This document shows, piece after piece, positions 9,480 to 18,192 of a DNA stretch of 64,000 nt. Each line of letters opens with the position of its first letter. The first letter of the stretch is position 1. The notes beneath the pieces were generated by a model. That model was not told the origin of the DNA. It saw nothing but the letters and a program-made list of their open reading frames with translations, and ran no database searches. A program made the translations under genes and the position numbers. The DNA comes from Salinispora vitiensis. GTDB taxonomy: Bacteria > Actinomycetota > Actinomycetes > Mycobacteriales > Micromonosporaceae. The stretch lies in NCBI RefSeq assembly GCF_000378825.1, contig NZ_KB900388.1, positions 4,099,901-4,163,900 on the forward strand, read 5' to 3'.

Positions 9480-10772
9480 TCAGTTACGGGGCGGCGAGTT
9501 GGGCACCCGGAAGAAGGCCTCATCGGGCTCGTCAATCTCCGGAGCCGGGGGCGGTGGGTCGCCGGGGCGCGTCGGCCGCCAGCGGAGGCGTCGACCGCGC
9601 GGCAACAAGGCAACGGTGGCGGCGATAGCAAGCGCGATCACCGTCACCGACAGGCCGCCCCAGAGGGCCACCCGCCCGAAGACCTGCCACCGCTCTGCTC
9701 GCTCCTGCGCCGCCGCATCGTACGGCGGGTCGGGCAACGGGGCCGGGGCCACCGGAGCCGCCGTACTCAACCGCTCGGTGACCGCCCGGTAGGGGCTGAG
9801 CACGCCCTGCCCGTACCCCTGCTCCGGGCCCCCCTGCGCCGGGTCGGCAGTAGCCAGTAGCCGGCGAGAAACCTGCTCGGCCGACAACTGCGGCTCGGCA
9901 GCGCGGATCAAGGCCGCGGTCGCACTCACCAGCGGGGTCGCGAAGCTGGTGCCGCTCCAGACGTTGTGGCCCTCGACGCGGGTTGCCGCGACGACCGCAC
10001 CACCAGGAGCCACAAGATCGACGTAGGGCCCGACCTGTGACTGCTCTACCCGTGCGCCCTGCCGGTCGATCGCACCGACCCCGATTACGCCGTCGTACGC
10101 GGCGGGATACGGCACCGGATCGGGCCGGCCGTCGGTGCGGTGGAGGTTTCCGGCGGCGGCGACCAGGACCACATTCGCCTGCTGGGCGTAGCGGATTGCG
10201 CTCTCGACCTCAGTATCGGGCTGGTAGAGCGTTACCGACATGTTGACCACATCGGCGCCGCTATCTACCGCCCGACGGATTGCCTGCGCGAACACTCTCG
10301 GGGAGACGCTCTCGCCTTGGGCTTCGTTGCCTCCGCCGGCCTGTTCACTGACCCGGATCGGGAGAATCCTGGCGTCCGGGGCCAGGCCGTGGAAGCCAAC
10401 GCCATCCTGTGGGCGCGCGGCGATCAGGCTGGCTACCGCGGTGCCGTGGGAGACGCAGTCGAAGTCACCACCCTGGGTCCCGCGGAGGGCGTCGAACCCG
10501 GAATTTACCCGGCCGTCCAACTGCGGATGGCTGCCGTCGGAGCCCGAGTCCACGACGGCTACCTCGACCCCGGCGCCGGTGCTGAGGGGCCACACCCGTT
10601 GCGGGGCAAGCCACTGCTGGTGCCAGGAGGTGTCACTAATGACCTGACCTGGCTCGCTTGGATTGGCACAAGCCGACGGAGCGGCCGCGGCTGGCATCGG
10701 TGGCATCAGGGCAGTCGAGCCAACCAGCGCCAGCAGGAGCGCACCAGCAGGCCGACGACGATCGCGGAGCAT
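9480..10772 (-). CDS. mycP: mycosin, membrane-anchored subtilisin-like protease of the T7SS
   Basis: A 430-residue S8 peptidase with the Asp-His-Ser triad in family context: VVDSGSDGSHPQLDG (Asp), SHGTAVASL (His) and SGTSFATP (Ser). An N-terminal signal peptide (MLRDRRRPAGALLLALVG, then an Ala-rich cleavage region) and a C-terminal transmembrane helix with a basic tail match mycosins. MycP is needed for T7SS stability and trims some substrates outside the membrane. I chose ATG 10772 because it gives a clean signal peptide with GAGAGGTGAG upstream. It faces the eccD operon convergently. Confidence 0.93.
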   Translation of the reverse strand: MLRDRRRPAGALLLALVGSTALMPPMPAAAAPSACANPSEPGQVISDTSWHQQWLAPQRVWPLSTGAGVEVAVVDSGSDGSHPQLDGRVNSGFDALRGTQGGDFDCVSHGTAVASLIAARPQDGVGFHGLAPDARILPIRVSEQAGGGNEAQGESVSPRVFAQAIRRAVDSGADVVNMSVTLYQPDTEVESAIRYAQQANVVLVAAAGNLHRTDGRPDPVPYPAAYDGVIGVGAIDRQGARVEQSQVGPYVDLVAPGGAVVAATRVEGHNVWSGTSFATPLVSATAALIRAAEPQLSAEQVSRRLLATADPAQGGPEQGYGQGVLSPYRAVTERLSTAAPVAPAPLPDPPYDAAAQERAERWQVFGRVALWGGLSVTVIALAIAATVALLPRGRRLRWRPTRPGDPPPPAPEIDEPDEAFFRVPNSPPRN

Positions 10773-11308
10773 GTCGCACTCACCTCTCATCTGTACGACG
10801 CCGCTGCATCCTAACGATTTTCGGACACTACCCGGGCCCCTGCTATCGCCCGCGGTTCGGTGCCGGGAGGTCGTACCGTGGTATCCACCATGACTGCACT
10901 TGCCCATTCAAGTTGAGCGTGGGTGAATACCTTGTCGACCCCGATGTCCTCCGGGCGCTGCATCACGCCGCAAAGACCAGCGGGCTTACCCGGCCGCCTT
11001 CACTCTCTGGAGCCCACCCGTTGCTCCCCCTCGGGGACGGGCGTCAGCATCACCACGGGCTACCTCGCCAGGTCAGAGATGGGCTCGCGCAGGACCCGCC
11101 TTTCGTCTCGGTCGGTCGGCGCCGGAGCGCTCGCCTGGGGCCCTCTCCAGTGGCATCGAGGAATGTGGCAATTCGCGAAAAATGTCCATGTCCTCCGACT
11201 CGGAAGCGTCGATGGGTTCGGCCGGGAGGCGAGAAATCCGCGTCACTTCCGCTTTGATTGATCAGTGTGAGTATTGCCAGCTCGGATGGTGTTTGCTGGC
11301 TATTTAGG
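10773..11308. other. intergenic region with no supported gene
   Basis: This 536 bp stretch lies between the mycP start and the tRNA-Arg gene. The open frames present have atypical composition, no ribosome binding site and no family resemblance. It should hold the mycP promoter. A small inverted repeat (GCCAGC at 11276-11281, GCTGGC at 11295-11300) sits just beyond the tRNA 3' end and may be its terminator. Confidence 0.5.
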
Positions 11309-11381
11309 TGCCCCCGGCAGGAATCGAACCTGCGACCTGCGGTTTAGGAAACCGATGCTCTATCCCCTGAGCTACGAGGGC
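11309..11381 (-). tRNA. tRNA-Arg (anticodon CCU)
   Basis: 73 nt on the minus strand. The acceptor stem GCCCTCG pairs with CGGGGGC (one G-U), the discriminator is A, and CCA is not encoded. The T arm has GGTTCGATTCC. The anticodon loop TTCCTAA has U33 and anticodon CCU, reading the Arg codon AGG. tRNA genes are common integration sites. This one lies exactly between the core T7SS locus and the accessory biosynthetic island, but I did not find a second copy of its 3' end in the window. Confidence 0.93.
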
Positions 11382-11539
11382 GCGAGGGCCTAGTCTAGCG
11401 ACCTGGGGGTTCACCTGGGGTGGCAGGGAGTGGCCCACGTTCACCCGCGTCACCCGGACCGCCGTTCGCCCAGCCCAGGACCACATCCGGAGCACACGAA
11501 CCCCGGTTTGCGACCGGCGGTCGGCCGTGGTGACCCGCG

Positions 11540-12429
11540 TTGGCACCGGTTCACCCGGGTTGGCATCCGCTGGAGAGCACACACCGCGCACATCATCGAA
11601 GATCATGTGGGGCTACCCGCTTGCCGGCTGGGCTTGTCACACTTGTCGGCGGTTGGTCGACGGACCTCAGCTTCGAAGAGGCGCAGGCTGACGTCTGTGT
11701 CTCGGAGATCATTGGCACCATCGCCGGGTCGGAGGGCGCAGCCGTCGTCCTGGCCGACGCCAAGAACCGGCTCACCAAGTCCGGCGCGGACATGGTGCCG
11801 GCCCGGGCCGTGACCATGGCCGGCGCGACGTGCATTAGGGATCTGGCGCCTGCCCTGTCGTTCTCGCCATACGCCCTCCACTATCTCGACGAGCTCTTCC
11901 GCGTCAAGGGCGGCCCCTTCGACGTGCGCATGTGCGTCGAAGGGGCCGATCCACGGCACGTGCTGAGCACGTCCGCCATAGTGGAAGACCTCGACTTCTC
12001 GGTCGGCGCATCGGCTGAGGGGCGCGAGACCGGGGTGCTGGTGATGCGTCAGCCGGGGCGCGTTGACGGCTTGTTGCTGTGGATCCGGCTGTGGGGCCAC
12101 CGGGAGGACGAGCCGGTCGACGCCCAGAGCAGGTGACGACTTTCGCCCCCGTCTACCTGCCGCTCTGGGACGAGCCGATCCAGGTCGAAGCAGGTGACGT
12201 GATGGAGGTCGAGTTCGTGCGCGCTCTCAGCGGTGACGGTGTCCACCCGGACTACTCCGCGGTGGTGCGCCTCACGACCAGCGAGGGTTGTGTCGAGGCG
12301 ACGGCCTCGTCGCCCTACGAGCCAGCGGGTTTCCGGCAGGGCTGGTTCTACCGCGAGTTGTTCACCGCGCGGCGGCGATCCGTGCAGGGACCCGCCGACG
12401 TGGCGGCAGCGGCGGGCCAGACGCCGTAA
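11540..12429 (+). pseudogene. degraded PRMT-like SAM-dependent methyltransferase remnant
   Basis: Two overlapping frames together encode a recognisable C-terminal part. The first (to 12136) contains VCVSEIIGTIAGSEG and a strand-rich region ending LLLWIRLWGHREDEPVDAQ. The second frame continues from about 12110 with QVTTFAPVYLPLW, which in intact relatives follows directly, so a frameshift lies near 12110-12136. The upstream SAM-binding GxGxG half is missing. The layout resembles the barrel half of protein-arginine-methyltransferase-like enzymes. The 5' loss, just beyond the tRNA, and the frameshift indicate a dead gene; the family call is tentative. Confidence 0.5.
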
Positions 12430-12459
12430 CCGCGTCCGCTCAGGGAGGCCACGGGCCCA

Positions 12460-13137
12460 CTACTCGCTGCCGGATGCCAGCCAGGTGACGATGAACGGCG
12501 CGGCGGCAGCCACCAGACCACCGAGGAAGGCGACCACACCGGCGGCGACCCCGATCCGGCGTCGCCACGAGCGCCGATCCGAGGTCCACCGCAGGTACGC
12601 AAGCGCCGCGGCGCCGAATAGGACTCCTCCGAGTATGAACCAGGGACCCCAGAACATCGCGTACCAGCGGAGTTCGGTGGTCATCGTCTCGCCCTTGATC
12701 AGGGCGCTCAGTCCGAAGCCGACGAACGTGCCGCCGTGCGCCAGCAGCAGAGCGGAGGCACCCGAACTGGGTACGAGCAGCAGCCAGTTCGGCACCCGCC
12801 GCTTCGCCACCACCGGCACCCACTGCGGAAACACCACACCGAACGGACGCACGAGCGCCAGACCCAGCACAACGCCGAACAGTTCCAGCACCACTGTCAT
12901 CCACAGAGCCGCGAAGAGCATCCGGTCGCCCTGCGCGTGCAGGTCCTTGATCCCCTCGGAGAGGGTGGCGAGTCCGACGCTTCCGCCGAGGGCCCAGTAG
13001 ATGCCGCGGATGGCGAACAGCAGTGCCCAGGTCGCGGCGGCGTAACCCGCCCAGACCGATCTACGGCGAGTAGGAGCCTCAGTGTCAGCCATCAACTGAG
13101 TCATTGGCCAGGTACCTGCCTTCGTCCGGGTTCTCAT
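12460..13137 (-). CDS. DUF3995-like integral membrane protein
   Basis: A 225-residue protein with about five hydrophobic helices, including WAGYAAATWALLFAIRGIYW near the N-terminus. It looks like the DUF3995 family of small actinobacterial membrane proteins with no assigned function. Its ATG at 13137 overlaps the stop of the tricorn-like protease gene (ATGA), making it the last gene of the leftward lanthipeptide operon; an alternative start is ATG 13104. Position suggests a role in immunity or export, which is inference. Confidence 0.7.
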   Translation of the reverse strand: MRTRTKAGTWPMTQLMADTEAPTRRRSVWAGYAAATWALLFAIRGIYWALGGSVGLATLSEGIKDLHAQGDRMLFAALWMTVVLELFGVVLGLALVRPFGVVFPQWVPVVAKRRVPNWLLLVPSSGASALLLAHGGTFVGFGLSALIKGETMTTELRWYAMFWGPWFILGGVLFGAAALAYLRWTSDRRSWRRRIGVAAGVVAFLGGLVAAAAPFIVTWLASGSE

Positions 13138-16100
13138 CCTCGTGGCTCTGGCGCCGGGGCAGAATGATCGATAGAAGCCGATGCGCTCGCCGTGATTCGA
13201 TCACCGAGCATACGCGGGAAGTCACTCATCGTGGGTGCCGCGTCGATCCGCTTCGCTGCCAGCAGGGCGGCGACCTCCAACTGTGGGTCACGGCCTGCGG
13301 CGTGGTCGTCGGGGCTCACGTCCACCTCGACATCCGGTTCGCAGCCGTGGTTCTCGAGTCCCTTTTCGGTGTCGTCGAACACGAACCGGTACTCCGGCTG
13401 AGTGGTTACCGTGCCGTCGACGAGTCGATGCCTCGGTCGGATACCGGTGCCGCCGCCCCAGGTCCGCCGGCCCACCACGGTCCCGAGGCCCCGCGACCGG
13501 AAGACCTGGGCGAACGTCTCACCGTCGGATCCCGTTCGCTCGTTGATCAGGACGACCTGTGCGGTGGGGGCGGCCCGGTGCGGGTACCCCTGCGTCGCTC
13601 CCCGGCGCGCCAACCGGTAGCCGACGCGCCGCCGCGCCAACCGCTCGATGACGAGGTCGGCAGCGTGTCCACCACCATTGAATCGGGCATCGATCAGCAA
13701 CGCCTCCCGCCGGGCTTCGACCAGTAGGCAACGCTGGAACTCGGCGAACCCTCGCGGACCCATGTCCGGCAGGTGCACGTAACCCACCCGACCGCCGGTC
13801 AGCCAATGCACCAGCTTCCGGTTGTCCTCCACCCATCCCCGGTAGCGCAACTGGCGGTCGTCGGCCAGGACAGGTGTCGTCACCGCACGAATCGCGCCAT
13901 CCGGCTCGACGAGCTGCAGTCCGACGACCCCGTCGGCGCGGCCCACGAGCAGCTCCATCGGGCCACCCGGACCGACCGGGCGAAGGTCGACGGCGGTGAC
14001 CCGCTGGCCGGGTTCGACACCGAATGCGGGGCCGGCCGTACCAGGGACTCTCCACACCCGGCCGACGTACCAGTGGCCGTCGCGGCAGTCCCAGTCGATG
14101 CCGAGCCGGCCGTACCCGACGGTCGCGCCATGGTCGCCTCCGCGTTCGCCGGTGTGTGAGCTGGAGAGCTCGCCGTGCAGCTCACCGAGGACGTCGGACA
14201 GCTCCTCGCGGGTGGTCACCCGGTCAACCAGCGGGCGGTACCGGCGATACGCCGCCGGCCAGTCAACCCCGCCGAGTTCCGGCGACCAGTGGTACTCACG
14301 CTGCAAGGTCCAGGCCGACCGGAAGATCTGTCGCCATTCGGCGTACGGGTCCACGGTCACTTCGATGTCGTCGACGGTGACCCGGGCGGCAGGGCCGGGC
14401 TGGTCGAGCCGGATGCGGTCGAGCCGACCGCCCGTCCGCACGAGGGCGCCGGACAGGTCCGGCAGGCACTGCAACTCGGTCACCCGCCTCGCGAGCGGGG
14501 TGAGTCGCTGAGCCACGGCGTCGTAGCGGTAGAGATCGCCACCACGACCGGTGCCACCGCCGTCGGGCGCCTGAGATGGCCGTACGGGCCGGGCGGTGAG
14601 CAGCGCCCCGTCGGAGAGGCCGACCACCATCCCGTACCGGGCCGGTGGGACAGGCAGTGGGGTGACCCGGTCGAACAGGCCGTCCCGGTCGATCCGCACG
14701 ACCGCGCCGACGTCGACCGTCTCCGGCTGGTCCTCGACCGCCAGTCGCACCGTGTAGGGACGGGACACGGCCGCGAAGGTGAGGTTCGGTTCGATCTCCC
14801 CGTAGACCGCGTCCAGGGCGCGAACGCCGATGAAGAACAGCTGCCGTCCGCTCGGATCGAAGCTGGGTGACTGGTCCCGGCTCAGCGGCTCGGTCACCGG
14901 GAAGGTCTCTCCGTCCGACAGCCGGCAGAAGCGGATGCAACTGGTGCTGTCGGTGTCCGGGAAGCTGTATGCGAGCAACGACGCCTCCGGCGACCAGGCG
15001 AGGTCGGAGATCTGGTCGTACGGACTCGTGTCCAGCAGGGTCGCCTGCGACCGCACCGCCCCGGTGGCGGGGTCGACGTCGATCCGGACGTCCATGAGCT
15101 GGTGCCGGTGATTTGCCACGGCGAGGCGACGCCCGCGGGGTGCCACGGCGAGTTCGGTGACCAGGCCGAGTGGCGGCAGGTCCAGGTCGAATGCGGGTGA
15201 CCCGTCGACGGGGGCCAACGTCAACCGCTCGTCGGTGCCGCCGTCCCCGGTGGCCACGACCACCGCCGAGCCGTCCGCGAGCCACACCGGCCGGCGGTGC
15301 CGTCGGGTCCGTATGCCGTGCCGCCGATACGGACCACCCTCAACCGCCCTGGTCACCAACGCGCCCCGGACCGTCACGGCCAGCGTGTCGCCGGCTGGGC
15401 TGAGCGCAGCACCGTCGAGGGCCCGGGTCGCAGCTACCGCCCGTGGACCGCGCCGCCTGCCCCCGATCCGTACGTCGAGCCGTCGACCTTCGGCATCGTT
15501 GGGCTCCAGCAGGAACAGCTCCCCGCCGGACTGGTACACGAGCCGGCGTCCGTCGCTGTTCAGGTGCCGTGCGCAGTACCGCCGATGCGCCGTGTGCCGT
15601 CGCAGGTCAGCACCGTCGAGATCGCAGGAATAGACGTTGCCGGTGCCATCGTGGTCGGAGAGGAAGAACAGGCGGCCGCCGACCAGGTGCGGCGCGGTCG
15701 GGTTGCCCATCGGTGTCGGTACCCGTACGAAGCGGCCATCCCCCGGATCCAACCACAGCTCTCCGGCCAGTCCGCCGCGGTAGCCCTTCCAGCCGGCCGG
15801 ATCAACGCCGCCGCGGCCCAGCACGCGGGCAGCGCCGGGACCGAAGCTGAGCGAGGTGGCGGGGCCGTAGGGCAGACGACGGACGGCGCCGTCGTCGAGG
15901 TCTACCTGGTGGAGCCAGTCAACCTCGAACGGCCGGTCGACGCAGCCGGTGTAGACGATCCCGGCCCCGTCGGGAGTCCAGGTGACCGCCTGGCCCCCCT
16001 GCCCGTGGGCGAGCAGTTCGCGCCCCGCGCTGGTCAACGCCCGGACGGCCAGCGGTCCGTCACCCACGGCGTACGCGACTCTCCGCCCGTCGGGGGAGAG

Positions 16101-16235
16101 CTGGGGTGTGCCTACTGTCTCATCCTCGGTGAGTCGTTCGACTGTGTGCCCGCCGAGGTCGGTGCGCCAGAGCGCGTCGTCGCAGCGGAAGACGACGGTC
16201 GTCCCCGCGATGGTGGGCAGGTGTGGATAACTCAC
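13134..16235 (-). CDS. tricorn-like S41 serine protease, candidate leader peptidase or trimming enzyme
   Basis: A 1033-residue protein with two beta-propeller regions (repeated blade motifs such as PQLSPDGRRVAYA), then a PDZ-like segment and a C-terminal S41 core. The core has LLIDARFNGGGHAADL and the nucleophile-type NERTGSDGETFAQ near residue 900, as in tricorn proteases that degrade short peptides. GTG 16235 overlaps the decarboxylase stop (GTGA), so the two are translationally coupled. A tricorn-type enzyme inside a lanthipeptide operon is unusual. It may remove or degrade the class III leader, a job done in some known clusters by prolyl oligopeptidases. Function is inferred from context. 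Confidence 0.85.
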   Translation of the reverse strand: MSYPHLPTIAGTTVVFRCDDALWRTDLGGHTVERLTEDETVGTPQLSPDGRRVAYAVGDGPLAVRALTSAGRELLAHGQGGQAVTWTPDGAGIVYTGCVDRPFEVDWLHQVDLDDGAVRRLPYGPATSLSFGPGAARVLGRGGVDPAGWKGYRGGLAGELWLDPGDGRFVRVPTPMGNPTAPHLVGGRLFFLSDHDGTGNVYSCDLDGADLRRHTAHRRYCARHLNSDGRRLVYQSGGELFLLEPNDAEGRRLDVRIGGRRRGPRAVAATRALDGAALSPAGDTLAVTVRGALVTRAVEGGPYRRHGIRTRRHRRPVWLADGSAVVVATGDGGTDERLTLAPVDGSPAFDLDLPPLGLVTELAVAPRGRRLAVANHRHQLMDVRIDVDPATGAVRSQATLLDTSPYDQISDLAWSPEASLLAYSFPDTDSTSCIRFCRLSDGETFPVTEPLSRDQSPSFDPSGRQLFFIGVRALDAVYGEIEPNLTFAAVSRPYTVRLAVEDQPETVDVGAVVRIDRDGLFDRVTPLPVPPARYGMVVGLSDGALLTARPVRPSQAPDGGGTGRGGDLYRYDAVAQRLTPLARRVTELQCLPDLSGALVRTGGRLDRIRLDQPGPAARVTVDDIEVTVDPYAEWRQIFRSAWTLQREYHWSPELGGVDWPAAYRRYRPLVDRVTTREELSDVLGELHGELSSSHTGERGGDHGATVGYGRLGIDWDCRDGHWYVGRVWRVPGTAGPAFGVEPGQRVTAVDLRPVGPGGPMELLVGRADGVVGLQLVEPDGAIRAVTTPVLADDRQLRYRGWVEDNRKLVHWLTGGRVGYVHLPDMGPRGFAEFQRCLLVEARREALLIDARFNGGGHAADLVIERLARRRVGYRLARRGATQGYPHRAAPTAQVVLINERTGSDGETFAQVFRSRGLGTVVGRRTWGGGTGIRPRHRLVDGTVTTQPEYRFVFDDTEKGLENHGCEPDVEVDVSPDDHAAGRDPQLEVAALLAAKRIDAAPTMSDFPRMLGDRITASASASIDHSAPAPEPRG

Positions 16236-16924
16236 CGGTGGCCGTCTGCCCCGTTGACCGGTGTGCTCGTCACCAGGGAGTCGGAACCCGGCTCTCTTCG
16301 CACGGCGGTCAGCGCGGCGGCGGCGGTACGCAGGATGCTGCCCAGGTCGGCCATCGCACCGATGCCGAGCCGCCCGGAGTGCACCGAGGTGCCGACCTGA
16401 GGCGGTACGACGTGGTAGCCGTCCTCGTCGAGCAGCCGCAGGTTTCGCTGGACCGACGGCCGAGAGATCGCCTCCTCGGCGAGCGCCGGCGCGAGCACGA
16501 CCGGCGCCGAGACGCTCATCACGACACTGAGCGCGAGACTGTCGGAGATGCCATTCGCGCACTTGCCGACGAAGGCGGCGGTCGCCGGAGCGACGATCAC
16601 CAGGTCCGCCCAGCCGGCGAGTTCCTGGTGCGGCACGCAACCGCTCGCGGTGGGCCAGTCCGGCCCCCATACCGGTTCCTTGGTCGCGGCGGCGATCGCG
16701 TCCCGGGCCACCAGCGCTGTGGCCGAGTACGTCAGGCACACCCGCAGGTGGCAGCCGTACCACTTGCGCAGCATCAACGCCCAGGTCGGCAGCAGGTTGA
16801 CATTGAACGATCCGGTCCCCACCAGCAGCAGGTTCCCCCGGGCTAGATCAAGCGTGGCGGGCACGTTCGCCGGCATGCCGGGAGGCCGCGGGTTGTCGTC
16901 GGCGGGGGCGGGCCGGTCAGCCAT
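16232..16924 (-). CDS. HFCD-family flavoprotein peptidyl-cysteine decarboxylase (LanD/MicD-like)
   Basis: A 230-residue flavoprotein of the homo-oligomeric Cys decarboxylase family (EpiD, MrsD, Dfp). Visible marks are a hydrophobic N-terminal strand with VGTGSFNV, a conserved His (CVPHQELAGWADL), the PAT-like segment VIVAPATAAFVGKCANGISD and a late APA segment. These enzymes oxidatively decarboxylate a C-terminal Cys to an enethiol(ate). With a class III LanKC this gives avionin, as known for microvionin. All three family A precursors and one family B precursor end in Cys, a fitting substrate. ATG 16924 overlaps the GNAT stop by 8 bp, so the genes are coupled. Confidence 0.88.
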   Translation of the reverse strand: MADRPAPADDNPRPPGMPANVPATLDLARGNLLLVGTGSFNVNLLPTWALMLRKWYGCHLRVCLTYSATALVARDAIAAATKEPVWGPDWPTASGCVPHQELAGWADLVIVAPATAAFVGKCANGISDSLALSVVMSVSAPVVLAPALAEEAISRPSVQRNLRLLDEDGYHVVPPQVGTSVHSGRLGIGAMADLGSILRTAAAALTAVRREPGSDSLVTSTPVNGADGHR

Positions 16925-17678
16925 GACGCACCGCCCTGGAGAGCTCCGCTCCGTTCTCGCCGGCCGGTCGCTCCCGGGGATCGGAGATCCCGGGATGGGG
17001 TGCATCGGCCTCGGGCGGCGTCGCGGTCTGCCGCCGCGAGACGATCCGGTGCAGGTGGAGGTCGCCCGTATCGCTCAGGAAGCGTAGGAAGGAGTTCAGC
17101 GCCTTCTGTTTCTCCTGAGCCGGCACCGTACTGGTGTGCCGACCGAACGCGCCGCGGGCCAGGAGCGTCTCGTACTCGGTTCGGAGAAGAGAACAGACCG
17201 CCACATCCTGGTATTCGCCATCGACGAACGCGTAGTCCCGCAGGATGCCCTCAAGCGTCATCAGCCCACGGGTGACGATCTTCATCGTCTCCTGGTTGTA
17301 CACCCCGGTGGTGACCTCGACCCGATGCGCGTTCAAGGTATGGAATAGGTGTTGCAGGAGCAGCCCGAACGCGCTGGCAGCGTGGCCGCGCCCCCACAGC
17401 TGCGACTCACCGATGATCAGACCGATCGAGAAGTTGCCCGGATAACTCAGTGTCCGCCAGCTCAGGGCACCGACAGGTGTCCCGTCGTTGCTCACGATCA
17501 TCAGGTGGGTGTGGCCGGTTCTCGTCGATTCCGCCTTGAATTCGGCACCGCTGCACAGGACCGGGCCTCCGTTGGCGTAACCGCCCGCCTGTCCGTCGAG
17601 CCACGACACCAACAGCTCGTAGTCGTCGTCGGTCAGCCGACGGAGTGACACCAATTCGCCCTTCACCAGTTCCTCCAT
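16917..17678 (-). CDS. GNAT-family acyltransferase, candidate peptide lipidation enzyme (set A)
   Basis: A 253-residue RimL-like GNAT fold. It has a central strand region (VGALSWRTL), an acyl-CoA/ACP-binding loop region around ESQLWGRGHAASAFGLLL, and the late strand-helix HRVEVTTGVYNQETM. The C-terminal extension (residues 200-253) is Pro/Glu-rich and probably disordered. In goadvionin biosynthesis a GNAT enzyme joins an ACP-bound polyketide to the modified peptide N-terminus. The position here, between the precursors and the decarboxylase, points to the same job. It is similar in layout to the second GNAT at 39.9 kb. Confidence 0.82.
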   Translation of the reverse strand: MEELVKGELVSLRRLTDDDYELLVSWLDGQAGGYANGGPVLCSGAEFKAESTRTGHTHLMIVSNDGTPVGALSWRTLSYPGNFSIGLIIGESQLWGRGHAASAFGLLLQHLFHTLNAHRVEVTTGVYNQETMKIVTRGLMTLEGILRDYAFVDGEYQDVAVCSLLRTEYETLLARGAFGRHTSTVPAQEKQKALNSFLRFLSDTGDLHLHRIVSRRQTATPPEADAPHPGISDPRERPAGENGAELSRAVRHG

Positions 17679-17703
17679 GCGCTCGAGCCGTGCATCCAGG
17701 GGT

Positions 17704-17741
17704 GGCGGGCGCGGAACGTCCGGAGACGAACCGCGCCCGCC
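17704..17741 (-). terminator. hairpin between precursor genes and GNAT gene (attenuator)
   Basis: GGCGGGCGCGG and CCGCGCCCGCC form a perfect 11-bp stem with a 16-nt loop in the 89 bp between precursor A3 and the GNAT gene. Lanthipeptide operons often place a partial terminator after the precursor genes, so precursor message exceeds enzyme message. That role is inferred. Confidence 0.65.
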
Positions 17742-17767
17742 GGGATGGTCAACGCGACCAGTACTGA

Positions 17768-17854
17768 TTAGCAGTAGTCACTCTTGAAGCTGGCCGTCAC
17801 CAGATCCGAATCGATCTCAGCGATCTCCAGACCCTGCAGTTCGAGAATCTCCAT
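17768..17854 (-). CDS. class III lanthipeptide precursor A3
   Basis: A 28-residue peptide. Leader MEILELQGLE matches the class III L-x-L-Q leader motif read by LanKC. The C-terminus is TASFKSDYC, giving the S-x-x-S-x-x-C pattern for a labionin/avionin-type ring and a free C-terminal Cys for decarboxylation. ATG 17854 is preceded by GAGGTG. The core is the most divergent of the three family A precursors (Lys, Asp and Tyr inside the ring), while residues 1-13 are unchanged apart from a following Ala-to-Ile. It would give a separate product from the same enzymes. Confidence 0.88.
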   Translation of the reverse strand: MEILELQGLEIAEIDSDLVTASFKSDYC

Positions 17855-17903
17855 GTGTGTCACCTCGATTCCTGGCTCCGCACGACGAGCGAACGCGACA
17901 TCC

Positions 17904-17990
17904 TCAGCACTTGCTGCTGACGAAGCTGGCGGTGACGAGGTCAGAGTCCGCCTCCGCGATCTCCAGACCCTGCAGCTCGAGAATCTCCAC
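17904..17990 (-). CDS. class III lanthipeptide precursor A2
   Basis: A 28-residue peptide with leader MEILELQGLE and C-terminus TASFVSSKC (S-x-x-S-x-x-C). Start GTG 17990 has a perfect AAGGAGG ribosome site 9 bp upstream. It differs from A1 by one residue only, Ser for Asn inside the predicted ring. The gene plus its leader region is a tandem copy of A1 with a 135 bp period, so it arose by recent duplication. High expression is implied by the perfect Shine-Dalgarno site. Confidence 0.88.
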   Translation of the reverse strand: MEILELQGLEIAEADSDLVTASFVSSKC

Positions 17991-18038
17991 GATGATTCAC
18001 CTCCTTCCGGGGACGGTGTGACTGATTGATCATCGACA

Positions 18039-18125
18039 TCAGCACTTGTTGCTGACGAAGCTGGCGGTGACGAGGTCGGAGTCCGCCTCCGCGATCTCCA
18101 GACCCTGCAGCTCGAGAATCTCCAC
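18039..18125 (-). CDS. class III lanthipeptide precursor A1
   Basis: A 28-residue peptide with leader MEILELQGLE and C-terminus TASFVSNKC. The S-x-x-S-x-x-C core fits LanKC-catalysed dehydration and double Michael addition, and the terminal Cys fits the HFCD decarboxylase at 16.2-16.9 kb, together yielding avionin. Start GTG 18125 follows AAGGAGG at 9 bp spacing. It lies 67 bp after the LanKC gene, in the same direction. It is too short for routine gene callers, so it is likely missed in automated annotation. Confidence 0.9.
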   Translation of the reverse strand: MEILELQGLEIAEADSDLVTASFVSNKC

Positions 18126-18192
18126 GATGATTCACCTCCTTCCGGATTTCGATTTGTTACAGCCCGGGACGGGCTGGCCTGAGGCTGGCTCG

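Larger units (their letters stand above)
17904..18145 (-). repeat. tandem duplication of precursor unit (A2 and A1)
   Basis: The block 18039-18145 (precursor A1 with its ribosome site and upstream bases) recurs at 17904-18010 with a 135 bp period. I count only two base differences over about 107 bp: one synonymous, the other causing the Asn/Ser change. This marks recent duplication of a precursor gene. Confidence 0.85.

Noticed and set aside
10923..11261. Open frames between mycP and the tRNA gene
   Set aside because: No ribosome site, no recognisable motif, and atypical codon use; treated as intergenic.
11309..11381. Attachment site pair formed by the tRNA 3' end
   Set aside because: I found no second copy of the tRNA-Arg 3' sequence in the window and no integrase gene, so no att pair is annotated.
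17904..18145. Possible CRISPR-like repeat
   Set aside because: Only two copies, and they encode precursor peptides in frame; this is a gene duplication, not a repeat-spacer array.
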